A DNA stretch of 64,000 nucleotides from Lepidurus packardi. Taxonomy: Eukaryota; Arthropoda; Branchiopoda; Notostraca; Triopsidae. The DNA lies in assembly GCA_023053545.1 (NCBI GenBank), contig JAKZAN010000002.1:5936375-6000374 (forward strand), given 5' to 3'. The translations under genes and the position numbers were made by a program. Shown one piece after another: positions 23,964 to 38,532 of this stretch (its first letter is position 1; each line of letters begins with the position of its first letter). Under the pieces are notes generated by a model. That model saw only the letters and a program-made list of their open reading frames with translations. It did no database searches and had not been told where the DNA came from.

Positions 23964-25523
23964 CATAGGTGCTAGCTTGCCCAAAACGTTTTAATAGAGT
24001 GTTGAGTTGTCAAATGAAGTCTTAGCAGCCAGAAAATTAAACATAAATAACGAAAACATGGGCTGAATTTTGTTGATTCTTCTTTGATTAGGAGTACAGA
24101 AAATAAAAGTAAAAAAAAATTCTAAACCAAGTTGGGTTATAATGAGGCTCTTGTAAAGGCATAAGCTAATCGCCGAAGAAGCCACGTCGAAAAATATTGT
24201 AAAACACGAGTCTAAAAACTTTTCGAAAAGTTTGGGCCGAGCAACCGTGTTCTATCCGAGTGATGAGGCGGAGCAATTGAGTAAGAAATTGGTTAATTTT
24301 GTTTTCTAAAGTCTTGTAAAACATCCTTGCGTTTTATCCTCCTTTTTCTATAGAAAGTTTATGAAGCCCGGAGCCAAAGGATGTCGAGCTGGGCTTTGAG
24401 AAGATGGGGATGAGAGGAGTTCGCAGTAGAGAGAGAGATTCGGGAGTATTTACAAAGAAGCCGGGTAACTAAGGGTATAGATAGACAACCACAGACGATA
24501 TTAACAGAATTACAGTTCTAGGTAAGAGCAGCAAACGTCCAAGCTCCCGAAAAGGATGAGATATCTACCCTCCAGCTATTCCAAAAGGGGTTGGAACTAG
24601 CCCAAACTTGCCTAACTTGAAAAAATACGCTTGAGGCTCTCTGAATGGCTTAAACCACAATTATTCAACCACCGTACGTCTCTCTCTCTCTCCGTCTCTC
24701 TCTGCCTCTTTCTCTCATTCTGGGGAGAGAACAAGGTGGGCGCTCGGACTGTGGGACTTAGTTTGTGTGATGATCAGAAATGCTGATGAAGTCGTACACT
24801 CTCGAATCATACAATCTCCATGCAAGCTTAAACGCTTGTTATGTTAATAACACGAGAATTACCCAGAGATAAAGACGAAGGAGGTAGAGCTAGGAAGATA
24901 TGGCGAATTGAGATGAGCGGCTATGAAGCATTATTTCTTACTTTTTTTCTAAAAAGCCCCCGAATGTGTCACTACTTCGCCCCGTGACAAGGCCCCCTAG
25001 CGAGGGTGAGGGACACGGAGCTGCGACGCCCAGGTGTGAAAGACACATAAATCTCGTGCGCCTTTAAAAAAAAAAAAAAACGCTCATTCCGAAGTTTCGG
25101 GCTTAGGATCTTAACTAGTCCAACATAGTTATCTCCATTTGAGATCTAGCATTTTTTTACCTATTTTGTGTGGGTCTTTCTTTTGTGCATTTGTATGAAA
25201 CTTGCAATGTTGCACGCTTTGTTTTGTTTTCATTTCCGTGATTAGGAAAACCGGGCAAATTGCGAGTTGCAGCGAAGGAGAGAGTTCTAGCTAAGACAGA
25301 AGTTGAGCGTGGGGAATAAAATAGATGTTCAACGCGAAAGGGGAAGGAAGAAAAAAAAATTGGACGGAAAAAAAAAGGTACCCAATTTTGGAGCCAAACA
25401 GTAGGGGATCGCCAGGCAAGGTGTTGGCCGACATGGTTTAAAACCGAAGGGGGTCAACACCTTTGGTGCTTCACCCTTTTGAACCCCCAGCCTGTACCTT
25501 GAAGGAGACATTTCTTGAGTCTC

Positions 25524-25535
25524 ATTTGCATGCAT
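25524..25535 (+). promoter_or_regulatory. POU octamer overlapping ATGCAT
   Basis: ATTTGCATGCAT joins the POU octamer ATTTGCAT to an overlapping TGCATGCA palindrome. A CRE palindrome lies about 190 bp downstream at 25721. It is a candidate enhancer site in the Sox flank; short motifs like this arise by chance, so confidence is low. Confidence 0.25.
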
Positions 25536-25720
25536 CCCCTCCTGTGTAATAGCTTCAACTTTCCAAGCTATAGACAGACATACATAGCAGATATATTTCG
25601 GATCTTTTTTTTTTACGACCGCATCTTACTCCGACAGTCCAGGTGTTTAAGATGAGTCGGATTGCATGCAACCATGTCCGGAAACCGCAGTTTAAAAGAA
25701 TATGGAGCAGGGGTAATTGA

Positions 25721-25728
25721 TGACGTCA
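25721..25728. promoter_or_regulatory. CRE palindrome TGACGTCA
   Basis: An exact full CREB/ATF site. Further exact copies are at 28069-28076 and 42083-42090 between MPDU1 and SoxB1, and at 60428-60435 on the other side of SoxB1. One more, at 206-213, lies inside an ACSL exon. Binding is not shown by sequence alone. Confidence 0.4.
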
Positions 25729-28068
25729 TAGCTTGCAATACCAAATTAGGCATCTCTCTCCCCCTCACGATCTTTGCCACGTTCGTACTCTGGAAACGAA
25801 GCGAGAAAAGAGGAGCCTGGCACTTTTTATTCTTGTGCCTTTTCATTTCATCTTTTTTACTCTTGTGGGGGGGAGGGTGCTCTTTTAATGTGGGTGTAAA
25901 GCAGAACCTCGATTTTCGGTACCTTTTTAATGGCCTTAAAGTAGCGAGAAATCAGGACTTAATGATGGATTTTCAGTCAAAAGCTGATGCGTTTTCGAGC
26001 ATTTGGAGTGGTTTGGCTCTTATGGCTGTTTGGATATGTGGAAGGAGTGGGTATGTGTGCGAGGGGAGGGAGGGCGATAAATGATAGCTTTTATTGCCTT
26101 GTGTTATTATTGCATTCACTCACATGGGAATCGTGGAACGCGTGTCTTTGCTACAAAGATTATACTTCCATTTCAGTCTTTTATTTGTTTATTTAATTTT
26201 AAGGGAAATAAAAAAATTCAAAACGTATGTGTGGGGAAATGGAAACTTGGGAAATGCCGAAGCTTCTGTGTCAACAACTGGGGCTTTTAGATAAGTTTCA
26301 AGGGGGTGGGGGAGTACGGGAGGGTGTTTTTAAAATCCGATAAATGGAGAGTACAATCATTGTCCTCCCTCGACGCCATTCCGTATTATATGTATATGTT
26401 ATAGGTAATTCGCTGGGGCGCTATCTCTTTCCTTGTAGATTTTCACGTTTTTCGGTCTTGCTCCACTCAGCTGCTGCGTTTGCAGTTCCGAGTCTGACGA
26501 GTATAATTGTTTCATGGCAACTCATTTACGGGGTTTTCTTGAAACCTGGTGTGATATGTACAAATACGTACACATACACGCGAGCTGGGCTTGAAGTACA
26601 TCAAGTGGCCTTACAGAAGGCCACTTCATTTGTTTCCTGCTTGGGAATTCATTTCCATTCCTTTTTCAAACGAAGTGAATTTTCGAGCTCGCGTCAGACA
26701 CGTCACAGCATATCCCCTAATCCAAAGACTGTTGTCCTGTTTCCAGCTAACAACTGTGTCTGGGCTTAATAGACATGGCAATCTATCGTTTGAACCCGAA
26801 GCACGGATAGTCATTTCTTGAAAACTTTGTTTCGACGAGCGACGTCACTAGCGGGCTCTAGCTTTTTAGCTAAGGCGTCGAACAGTTCTAGTAACTTAGC
26901 GTTGGGCCACATTCTGTATGTGTTGGCTAGTGGCTAAAATGACGAATAGCAATCATAACAGCTAGTATTACGTCACAGTTTTTATATTATTTTTTTTATT
27001 GTTTTTTTTTATATTATTTCAATCCTATAGTAGTATGGCATCTTTTGTTGGTTCCTTGATTTATTTACACATTGATTAGATGTTAAAAATTCATCAATAA
27101 AAGGGAGGGGGTGTGGGGGTACACTCTTATAGGAACACACATAGTTTGTGCTTCTTAGTTGTTGGATTGTAGCTGCGGATCTGCAGAATATGGCAAGGTC
27201 TTGGAAAAGCTTGGGCTTTGTTATAGGTTTTGGGCGTTGAAATGTACTTTAAGGGAACTCACTTTTCGAATTAGCACTGTTCCTTATTCAGTCTTCTGCA
27301 ATTAAAGAGGTGGTGAGATCCTGGCTTGATTGCTATTGACAGGGACACATCTTTTTATCGGCTTGAGATAAGTCTTATTCGGGAAGTGGGTTGTCCGTAT
27401 TTGTATAATGGTGACCATTATGCTTCTAATTAGTAGCCATGAATGGAGGATTCCATAAAGAGAGGGTATAGCATGTCGATCTTTGAGTGTGCTCGTGGTT
27501 GATTCCCACATAGTCCGCCATGTTGCCATCATTGCTTCTTGGATCCTCGCTAAGGCTTATCTCAATGTGGATGGCGGAGTTAACCAAACCCAGAGCTAGT
27601 CGTCTTGCTCTTGCCTCGCATGATGCATGAGTTGTATGCTTTTGCATTTCGATGGTAATCGGTCATTCCTGCCAGTTCCTGGATGCACAGCTCCTCAAGA
27701 ACGTCGATTTTTCGATTTTTTTTTTCGATTTTTTTTCGATTTTTAGATCTAGTCTAAAAGCTAGATTTGGGGTTGTAGGGAGGTCATCAGAAACTAGCAG
27801 TAGACCTCTTCGGTATATTTGGGCGAGGGGTCGAAAAAGCTATCATGTCACATAGTTGTATTGAACGAACCAAATGAACTCTATTTTTCTTACTGATCTT
27901 TGCGTGCAGTAGTGAGTTTGTTCACTTGGTCTTTTTTTAACAAATAATTAGCGTAAGATGCGATTTAGTTTGGGATTTAGATTCAATAAAATGCTCTAAT
28001 ATGACTGAAAACATCAGCCGTTTTTAGTTTTGCCAGGAAAAAGGGATCATTGAAGGTAAAAAATGTCG

Positions 28069-28076
28069 TGACGTCA
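28069..28076. promoter_or_regulatory. CRE palindrome TGACGTCA
   Basis: An exact CREB/ATF consensus inside GTGACGTCAC, the same extended 10-base palindrome seen at 23956-23963. It is the fourth copy within 4.6 kb. Confidence 0.4.
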
Positions 28077-28361
28077 CATCAATATAACTAGTGCCCTTGG
28101 GACAGAATACCGCAGAGCGACCAAAATAAAATCAGGATTATTCATATTCACGATTAAAAATACATTCTTGAAGGATTCACGTTCTCGAGTACATTTGTCG
28201 GATGTTACGTTTTGTAGCAAGAGCCGAAGAAACGGATTGGGTGGGATGGCGGAGGTAATTTTTGTTTCTGAAAAAGGAAGGTCTAGTCGAGTGATGAGGG
28301 GAATTACAGGTGAAAGAAGCGTGAATTGGCCATTTTTTTTTCTCCCGCAGCACAAGGTTGC

Positions 28362-28373
<12 letters not shown>

Positions 28374-28395
<22 letters not shown>
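28374..28395. repeat. Poly-G run (22 G)
   Basis: An uninterrupted run of 22 G directly after a T run (TTTTTTTTTC). It is the longest homopolymer G tract in the window and is likely unstable and hard to sequence. Confidence 0.9.
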
Positions 28396-31300
28396 TTAAA
28401 AGGAAATGCGGTTATGCACGTCTGATAGCGTAAAGAGTTAAGACTCGAGAGATGGACGTCGGCATGCTTAAGAGTTGCAAATGGGCGGCTTGGGCTTATC
28501 CCAAAGCTATATCGATGTCGACATCCCATCATGCTTATGATGTTCGCTGTGCATCTCTCCGCCACCCCACCCCCCTTTCGAAATGCCTGGCCCATTTCGC
28601 TTATTTGAGCGGGTTTCTCGAGTTTCACCCTTCACGCCCAAAGAAGAATTTCCCACCAAACAAGATTAAAATCCACTATGCCGTCGTGATTTATAGCAAA
28701 AGTGCTATATAGATAGCTGCCAAGAGATTACAGTCGTGTTACCAAGACAAGTTGATAGTACCAAAGTCTTGTATTACGGTTTGCATTATTTTTTTTATTT
28801 CACGATTATCAAAAGAAAAAGGGAGAGAATCCTTCCACCCCCTCAACACTCCCATAAAAAATGAAAAAAATTGTAACCAAAGTTGAGTAATTTGTTAAAA
28901 GAAAAATCTCACACCGCTCTGAAAAGTCAAACGGTTCCAAAAGAGAGAGTAAGTCTTGGAAGATTGATTAAATTATTCCTAGTCATTTATTATCCCAAAC
29001 CTTTTCTCAAGTTCCCGGAATTTCGAACCTTCGTTTTATAATTAATTTATAGAATTTTATATAGAATTTATATCATTTTATATCGAATTTATATTCCAAG
29101 TATAAGCTAACAGTATATGTGTATTTATCCACCAATAATACGCAATTTAATTAGTTAAAAACATGTCGATATAGATTGCATATTATAAGGAAAAATCTTG
29201 TATTTCACTTGAGGCTTTTGTATTTCATTCAGTCCAAAGTTGTAATTGGTGCCAATCTAATTGCGTGGAGGTGATTCAGCAAAAAAACTCATCCCGGACT
29301 CATTTTTCATGCCAGTCGAAAGTATTTCAGGGTAAGCTTCCCCCATCCACATTTTTCACCTTTAACCCCTAAGATGTTGGAACAGAAATTTTTATTTTTT
29401 GGCTCAAGTCTGTGCTGCAGAAGGCTCTTCGCCCCTTCACTTTTTTTTTATGACGTTTAGAAGTTTAGAAGCGGTCAAAAGGGCTCCGTTGTGGGCTGGC
29501 CGGTACTTTCTTATTAAATCTTGCGTGATTAGCGAGGATTTAATAGCCTCGCGCAAATGAAAGACAGGCTCTGAAAAGAAGGTCCGGCGCTACTGTATAA
29601 AAACGCAATTCTGGGTTCGTTATTGCCTTGTTTCGGGCTCAGAAAGGCAATTGTCACAGTTGAAAGTTACCATTTGGCTACCTCTTAACAGTTTCTGGTG
29701 TCCTTTTTATGGTTCTCTTCAATTAATGAAGGAGCTGCAACGAATTATTTTTACATTGCTAACAACTTGGCTGCCGGTTACACTTTCCAGTTGGTATTGA
29801 GAACCACGTGCAACCGAAAAGAACGAAACATCTATTTGGATTTTTTTACTTGTATCTTTTTATTGTATTTTTTTTTACCTTCCTTCGGTCTCGCTGTACT
29901 TTTTCGCCCATTTTTTATAGCGAAACCAGGTGTTATTAGCATAAATGGCCGTTTTGCTGGGTGGCTCAGAGGATGATGGTCTTTTGCTGCTGCTCGCGGC
30001 ACGCAATGTTGCCTCGGGGGGAGAAAATGGGGGGCTTGCTCAAGGGTGAACATAGACTATAGGGGAAAAAAATCAAGAATCATGAGATCATCACACGCAA
30101 CCCCGGAAAAGTGCCAAGTTGTCCCCATAAAAGCTGCTTTTGTTTTAAACTCGTTGGATTTGACGTTAAAGATAACAGTCGTGTTGGGTGTTTTTTGAAA
30201 TCCATTTGGTACACATTACGATCTCTCTCGCCTGACATCATTCCCCTTCTTTTTGCTTATTTCTATTGAATAAATTTAAAAAAAAATAATAAATTGTGTT
30301 ACAAAATTTTTAACTGATGCCATTCACAATATTAATGCAGGATAATACGTAGGCAATATGGATCTTTCTGGGGAGTTGGGATAGTCCAGTATTGTAGCTT
30401 AATTTGATTCAAACAAACTTGGTACATTATATTCATTACATTTTACCCATTGAATGACTTTTGACTGAAAAAAAGCAAAGTAATGAATGCTCTAATGAAA
30501 GGTAAAAGGTATAGAATGATTATGCTCATACTTAGGTAGATAGCGCTTAACCTGTGTTAGTCCAGTGCGTTTATGACTAAATTTGTGGATTGGAATAATT
30601 GTATTCACAATTATATATTATTATTATTCACAATTTTAATTATTATTCACCCTTATTAAGTGGCGTTGGAGTGACTGATGAAATAATTGTAAGCATCTCA
30701 ATGTTTCGCCCATTTATGTAAATTGATAACCAGGTGCTCGTTTGGGACGAAATCTAAAACAATTTGAAAGATCCCCAAAATGTTCACCTTCCGAGTTTCT
30801 GGGATTGAGACATTGGCGGGGGTTGGTGGGAATCCATTAAAATGTTTGGCATACATGTCCATCATTTTTCACCACAACCCACCTTTTAGATCTCTATAGT
30901 TTCCCACCCTCCTTATCTCTCTATAATGCCATCTCTTCCTTAACTAGTAAATCTTGGGGGTTTTTAACCTTGGGTTTTTCAGAGGAATCATAATTTAAAA
31001 AAAAAAAAAAAAATACTAAAAAGATAGAGAGAGGAGACTTGCTGTGCTCCCTCATTTTTTATTGCTCATTCCTGGTTTGGGTCGGTCTTAGCTTTTCTCT
31101 AAACCCCCCACCTTCCCCCACTCCCTCCCGTTTCTACTCCTTGTCTAATGAAGTTGCAGGTGTAAGTAAAAAGTTATAAAAAAAATTGAGTTTTTACAGG
31201 TTACAGGTACAAAATACCCCCCTGTCACATTCCAGGCTGTTGTAGGTTACCTTCCAAGTCGTTCACGTTTCCAGGTCTTCTGAGGCGCCATTTTAGATCT

Positions 31301-34300
31301 TGTAAAACGAGCAGCTTGCTGAAGGACCTCCTGTAACGTCCAGGCTATGTTATGGACATCTGGCCTAAGGGATGATACACTGCACAAGCACGGTAACAAG
31401 CATGTATGTATTATATAAAGGATTGCCAAGCGCTCGCCACAAACTTTCCGCTCCGTGATGTCATTACGGTCGAAGGGTGACGTACAGTTTAAGGAAATTG
31501 GAAACGATCTTGTACTTTCAGCACAGCTTTGTAAGTGCTGTAACAGGAAGCCATTAAACGTGCCAAAAAAACAAAAGGCTTCTGTTTAACCATCCCCAAC
31601 TAGTTGGAAATAAAAAAAAAAGAAGGTACGGTTTGGTAGTAATATTAATATTGGACTTAAAATTCCGTGTGGCAGGAAATCGTCAAGTCTGTAGCGGTTC
31701 AAGACCGTCTATTGTATAGTATATTAGATTGTATATTATATTAGATTCGTATACAACTTTCCAACTACTTTGCAGGTTGTCAACGTCAACTGTATACTGT
31801 AGAAGATGCTAATTTACAGTTGGTTGTAAAGGTATTGTAGCACTAGCATTATTTACTGCTACAATCACCTGGGGCTAATACAACTAAGATGACAAGTTTG
31901 CCAACGATGCCAGTTTTCGCAATTGTAAAATGAAAGCACCTGTGAACGTTTTTCATTCCGAGTTTTAAAGTCGAAAGCCGAGTATGGTGTTTCTTATTGG
32001 CAGAAATTTTGAACATGAACAGGGTTTGTTTAGAGAGTACCAGTCTAGATGTATCTCCGTCTCTTCTATGTCTTTCACAGTAGAAAGGTTTACACGGTAG
32101 GGTAACAGGGCTATCTTTCAATGTAAGGCTTTTATTACCTGCTTTCTCGGTCTCAAGAGAATGTTGGGGTACCAAGGAACATAGGGATGGATTCACAGAC
32201 TGGCCCATCCTACAACCCAGAAGTAGGCATTCCTAATCTACTCGAAAAAAGGGTTCGAGAAGAGAACACAACATTCACAAAACGGGACTATTCTCTCGGG
32301 TACTTTAGGGAGTTTCGGACTGACCTAAGATCCTACCTGCACTGCGCTTTGTGAACCGTCGTGACCTTTTATGAACTGTACTGGGAGGTTTGCGAATTTT
32401 CCCTGTCTTATTCTGGTCTTTTTACCTGAATTTACTCGGGGGACCGAGAAAGCCGGCTTAAAACTTGAACATTGGAAGATACCATACTGCGTAAACCTTT
32501 AGACTGTGTCTGTGACGGTGGAATTTACCGCATTCGAACTTACAGCATTCATTTTGAGCGTACCTTTGTCTGAAAATGTTATGTTATACTCAGCTGGTAT
32601 GCTATACTCAACTCTTATGGCAAGGCAATAAAAGAGAGCGTTCCCATTTGTTAAGAACATCTAGTCTACTTTAGGAATGATAGCAACGTTTTAATCTACT
32701 TTAGTTTTAGCCTACTTTCTGAATGATAGCAACGTTTAAATACAACGTTTTCATTACAGAATCTTCAGATATAGACAAGTAGATTGGATCGTGATACACT
32801 TGAGCATACAACCATATTTCCCTGCCAAATCTTGCATGTATTTAAGACAGATTTTTCGAGTGATTGAAGACGAATTCATGTCGCATCATTCTGGTAAAGG
32901 AATATTCGTTTTTCAAAAGGAAGAAAAATATCTAACGCAACTATTAATCCGTGTTTTTTTTTTCGCCACCAGTCTTTTTCCTATTGGGAATGATCGTCAT
33001 TCCTACGAAGAACGCCAAAATGCAGCTTGGAGGTCTTATTTGTCTTCTCTTGCTCTAGCTACGGGAGGGAATCGGCAATTTTGGCATTGGAACAAGTAAA
33101 TTGATGGCGGGAGACAAGGAGAAGGGGAACAAGGTGCGATGCATTTGGGCGGAAAGGAAGAGTTGATGCTTTTTAAACTGCTGCCGTATCTTGTATATAG
33201 GTCTTTTTCCTTATCCACCCTGGCGTGCTGTATCTGGACATGGACATCTCTGTACGATACAGACCGGTACGATACCTTGAGCCGAACAAGGTGTAGTTGC
33301 GAGCTTATCCTGCGGGAGGTCCCTGTCGTATACTAGCCGTCAGCCACCTTAGAACAGCCACCTCAAGAGTTTCCGAGGATCCTAATCGAACATGCCCATC
33401 AGTGTCGGAGCTGGCTACGAAAAATCAGCCAGATAAGTGGGATACCAAGTAGATATCCCAGGAGCTTAAAACGAGAAAACTGTGCGCCCCCCCAAAAGGA
33501 CAATTTGTAATTATAATGCCTCGGTGAAAGATAGCCATCATCCTAAAACGTGTAAGCAAATGTGTCCAACACGGAGATTCTTCGATCCTCCTGTCACCTA
33601 TGAAAACGATCCTTCTTTTTCTTGACCTTCGAGCGTTCCTGCTCTAAGTTGCTGGATTTTTTTTTTCCTTTTTTGATTGAGAGATGGTTCCAAACGGCAA
33701 GTTTTACAGACTTTTTAACAGCAAGCGGAAATTGGGCAGTTTCTGGGGGTGGAATAGTTTTAGGACTTTGGAGGCGCCATGCAGTCTCTTGGTTGCGTTT
33801 GGGAAATTGACAATGGTTTTTTTCTTCCATTCTTATTTTTTGTTTCTTCTTCAGTTTCTAGGTTGGAGAGAGAGAGAACCCAAAAGACACGCCAAGTTGT
33901 ATTGTTATTGCAGCAGGTCAAATGCCCTCCCAGATAGGCGCCAGGCAGTCTCTCAGCTCTCAAGGAACCTACTTTTTTTTATTTTTCTTATTTTTTCTTT
34001 ATTTTTCTTATTTTTCCTGACTAATTCTCTACGCCAAGTTTCCCACTTCCCAGCCAGCGCTCTGTTGTTTAAGGGAAAGGCTCTAGCGCTATAGTTCTAA
34101 ACCTGTAAGGTGTCTCTTTTACAGACTTTTACAGAGCACATTGTTGTCCAGTACAGTTGAGGGCAGTTTCCCGAATTTACCCACAAACTGGATCCGTTTT
34201 TCGTTTTATTTACCGTGAAAAAAAAGGTATTGTGACTTGGGCTCTGATAATGGAGTTGCGGAGCGTGACACGACCTACCGTGAAGTACACTTTTCATTCG

Positions 34301-37300
34301 AAACGCTCTATCACATGTCTTTTGGTTGCAGAACTTTTTCTTTTCCTTTTCCTCCATTTTCGTTATTTTTATTTTATGGATTTCCTTGTTGTCTTCCTGC
34401 TACTTGAGCCTGCTGTTAGCTCTGCTACCAGACCTAAAACTGGATGTGCTGGAAGAGCTCGAAGAAACGTGCTGGATGAAACAAATACACGCGATGGGGA
34501 TCTGTATCAAGTTCGTGGTATTTGCGGGCAAATCAAAGCGGAAACTCAGTTGTTTTTTCTTCGTTTGGCTTTGTTTAACTAGGGACAGTTTCACAGTAGT
34601 CGTAAAGTCAATGCCGGCGGTGGTACAGCTATAAAAGGCGAGTTATTTGTCAGTCGAGGTGTTGCCTCCCTACTCATTATGCACACCTTAGTGCGAGCGA
34701 AAATCTTGACGAGACCTTGCCAACAAGGGGGACCTCCCAGTAGCACACCGAAACATTCTTTCTTTTTAGGGGTTTTCCCATTTTTCGAACGTGTTTTTCA
34801 TGGGATGGCTAACCCATCCGGCTGAAATTTTTTCCTTCACTTGGGGGATTTTGGCCGGTAAAGCCAAATCTTCCTCAGTTGGAACACCACCATCTTGGAA
34901 GGAGATAAAGGGAGGAGAGAGATTTTTACTCCTTTTTGCTCCCCCTTTGCGTTATCTATTGGGGGAGTGTAGGCCAAGAAAACGCTGAGCTCAGGTGTTC
35001 ACCCATTTTCAGAGGCCTCCCCTCCCAGTTTCTCGCATTAGCATCGCGACCTGGTTGTCAAAGTGACACTCGCACCCCGCGAGACAACGAAATATGGCTC
35101 TTTTATGGCAATCCCTTTAGCTTACATCCCCTCCTTCCCTTCTTAAGATACTCGATGGCAAGTTTCCGGGAAAATAGGAGCGTTTCCAGGGAGTTGGTTG
35201 GTTCCTGAGGAAAGGTAAAAGTGGCTATTGCCACGCAGAGAGCGGATGCAATGGATAGTCAACCAGGTTCTGATAGATCGATCGATTTGTGGTTAGTCTT
35301 GTTAAACAATGGGTCAGCCAAATTGATTGGGGTGGAATCCCTGATAAGGAATGAAGAGTTGGGTCTTTTTTCAATAAGCTTTGGGTCCGAACTGGGGAAA
35401 ATTTGTGGGTCTGCGAAAGGCGCTTCTCACGGCAGAGGAATGGACGCAGTGAGCGAGACTGGAAAGGGATTTGGACGTCCAAACCCTTATTTGGAAGGTA
35501 TGTAGGTCCAAGTTTTCACCTGGCAAATGTGTACCTGTAGCCGCAGAGAGCCGCACACCCAACTGTCGAAGGAAGAAGCTAAAGAAGCAGCAGCCGGAGA
35601 GTGGTTAGAGCATATAGAGAAGACAAGGAATCCGGTGGGGGACTCCCTGAAGAGAGCCTTCGCACCCGAATGAGTGATGACCTCCCTCCCAATGACCCCC
35701 CAGTCACTCCCTCTTTTCAAGCTTGACGAGCTCTACAGCTAAGTATGCCCCGTGTACCACGGAGCGAGCGGGGGAAAGCAATAATAACGTATAGTACGAA
35801 GAAAAAGTGGACAATTTTGAAATGTTTTGAGCTTAGAAATTACCCTCGTGTTGAGATGCATTTCAAATACTTTCCGGCGAATAGTTCAATATAACATGTT
35901 ATACACGATAGGATTTTTTTGGCCCACGCATAACCTTTTTCGTCGGTAAATAGTTGTATCTTTCGTCGGTAAATAATTGTAAAATTAGAAACAAGTTTGA
36001 AAATTACAGTATAAAACTACACCATGTTTCTGCAATGGAAGTGAAAGGGAAGTAAAAGTTGTAAAATTTGAGTATGTTATTAAATAGTGGTATGTAGTTC
36101 TAAATACTATCTCGTTAATTTCACTTCACTCCTTTTAATAGTACGTAATAGTAATAGTTAATAATTTTAATAATATAATAGTAATTTTAATAACAGTTTT
36201 AATAATACACTGACGTTTAACTCATAGTTGGGCCTGAAGACGTCCAATTCTTTGTCATTGAACTAGCTAATTCCTTAAATTCCTTCAAGGCTTTAATTTA
36301 AAGGTTATTTAATTCAGCAAGTTAAGGAAAAAGTATTCGAAATATTATATGCAACTAGTTTGAGAAATATACAATTACAAAAGAAATATACAATCCCATA
36401 ATTATTTTTTTTTCGTTTGAACCTCTGAGCCGTTTCCGTATTCACTTTGAAGTTCGATCACGCCTTAATATTTCCTTTTCCCTACGTATCCACAGTCGAT
36501 AGACGATAAGCAAGTTCCGAAGCTCCTTGGTTGCCTGACTGACCCCCAGAACCTCGAAACGCAACAGTTTAGGGGAGTACATATCGCAGTCTCTATACTC
36601 TTGAATGAACGCGAAGGGAGCCGCTAAATTCATAGGAGGGGAGAAAAAGTCTTAATTGATTAGGCCTAAATCTGGAGCAGCTTGGTGTGAAGTCCGCGTC
36701 TATAACGCGTCTATGGACTTGGACCTCCTTACCAAACCAAACCGTGAAGAATGGGTAATGATTGCAAGGGCGCAAGGGAAACTTAATTTGCTACTGATGA
36801 GGAGAGCCCCTAAGTTAGTTGGCCCTTCGCCGCCAAGTCCAAAACTTTCTTTACCCGAACCTTCATTTGGGGGGTTTGCTACGCTAACTGCCACATAAAA
36901 AAAAATCTTTTAAATCAGCTGAGGCTTCAGGTTATTTACTCTCTTGGTACTTAAAAAAACATCTAGTCAAAATATCCCCCCGGAAGAAATCAGAATAATT
37001 TGCATTCATACAAATAAATAGTGGTAAACAAAACATGCAAAAACAAAACAAATTCAGCGAGTTTACCGGATCGGTGTGGTTGAACTGGGTGACTGCAAAA
37101 GTTGAGAGCCATTTGTCATGGCGTTAATACGTGGGCACTGCCCTTAAGATGACAGAATATGGATCAGCCCCTTTTTCCTTTTTTTTTTTTTTTTGCTTGA
37201 AGCGAGTGAAATGTATGTGTGTGCGCTATCGCCCTTATTAGTACCGTCGCTTTAGACCCGTATTCAAGACCGATAACGTGCTTTCCAAGCCGTCCACAGT

Positions 37301-38532
37301 TTTAACCTTCTTTTCCAGGATCCCTTTTCTCACAAATATAAATAAGTACTTTTATGGTTTTTTTTTTCCTTTAAAATTTCTTCTAATGCCCAAAACTCCA
37401 CTCAACGGCTGATGCAGAAAAATATTCGAAGAAAAAAAAAAGTCCAAGTTTGTGTGTTTTCCTGTTTTTGCTGGCAGGTGCTACTGCGGGACTTGTACTT
37501 TTCTTAAAAAGAAACATCGGTCGACACCTGCCCCAAATTATTAAGGAGAGGGGATGATGATGACTCTTCAAAATTTGCGGCCGGTAACATGGAAGTTTCT
37601 CCTGGCAGCCTTTTTTTGTAATTATTAATTTGGCTACCGTTTTATTTTTGGCAGGGTTATTTCCCCAAGTTCGTTGAGCATCTCTCGGACCCTTTCTGAA
37701 GCCCTTCTTGGGGAGCCAAAAAGTGTCTGAAGGTTCTTTTTTTTAACGTGATAATTATTCCCAGTCTAAAGTTGATTTTCTTATTAAAAAAAAGGAAAAG
37801 AGAAAAGTTGAGATTCAGAAGAGCGCGAGAAAAAGCAAGATTTGATATTGCCACAGCCGAGGCCAAAAGCTCCGAGAACAAGAACTCCTGCTGGGAAGCT
37901 GCAGCGGTTCGTGAGGTACAATCATACGCCGCCAAAACGGACCATCAACCTCTCTCTCTCTTTCTGCTCCTCTCTTCTCGTCTTTTTCTCGGTTAGGAAT
38001 AACCCAAGTGCGCTTTTATATAGTTTTACCGCTTGGGAAAGTCTTGGGATTATTAGCGGAAGGAATAAGCTGAACAGAAATGTGCAGATTTTTACCTTGT
38101 TTTCTGCTTTTGATCCTCTAGCCAAAGGTATCTCGGTCTCTCTCTTCGCTTGATTGACAGGTCCAAAACCGCTAGAAAAAGATTCCAACGAAATGTATTT
38201 GCATTTTTCCTTCTTTTTTTCCCTCGTCTTTTCGAATTCCGTCAAGTGGATTGTGTTGGATGGATGAGCTTTTTAGGCACTTTTTAGGGGTTCAAATAAA
38301 ATTAAAAAAAATAGAGACTAAGAAGAAAATAAAAACCTTTCCGTAACGGCGGTAGCCATGAGAGGTGGCTCGCAGCAAGATTGGGCTACTTAATTAAAAT
38401 GGGGAGAAGAAAATTGACTGGGATGAGGTGGCATGATGAAGTTCAAGCCCCCCCAGCGCCAACCAAACGCCTCGAGTCTCTTCTCAAGATGTTAGGAGAG
38501 CTTTTGTTGCTCTCTCTCTCTGTCTCTTTTGG

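Noticed and set aside
25662-26084. 140-codon + strand frame near the CRE/octamer sites
   Set aside because: It passes through G- and T-runs, overlaps equally long frames in other registers, and has no domain.
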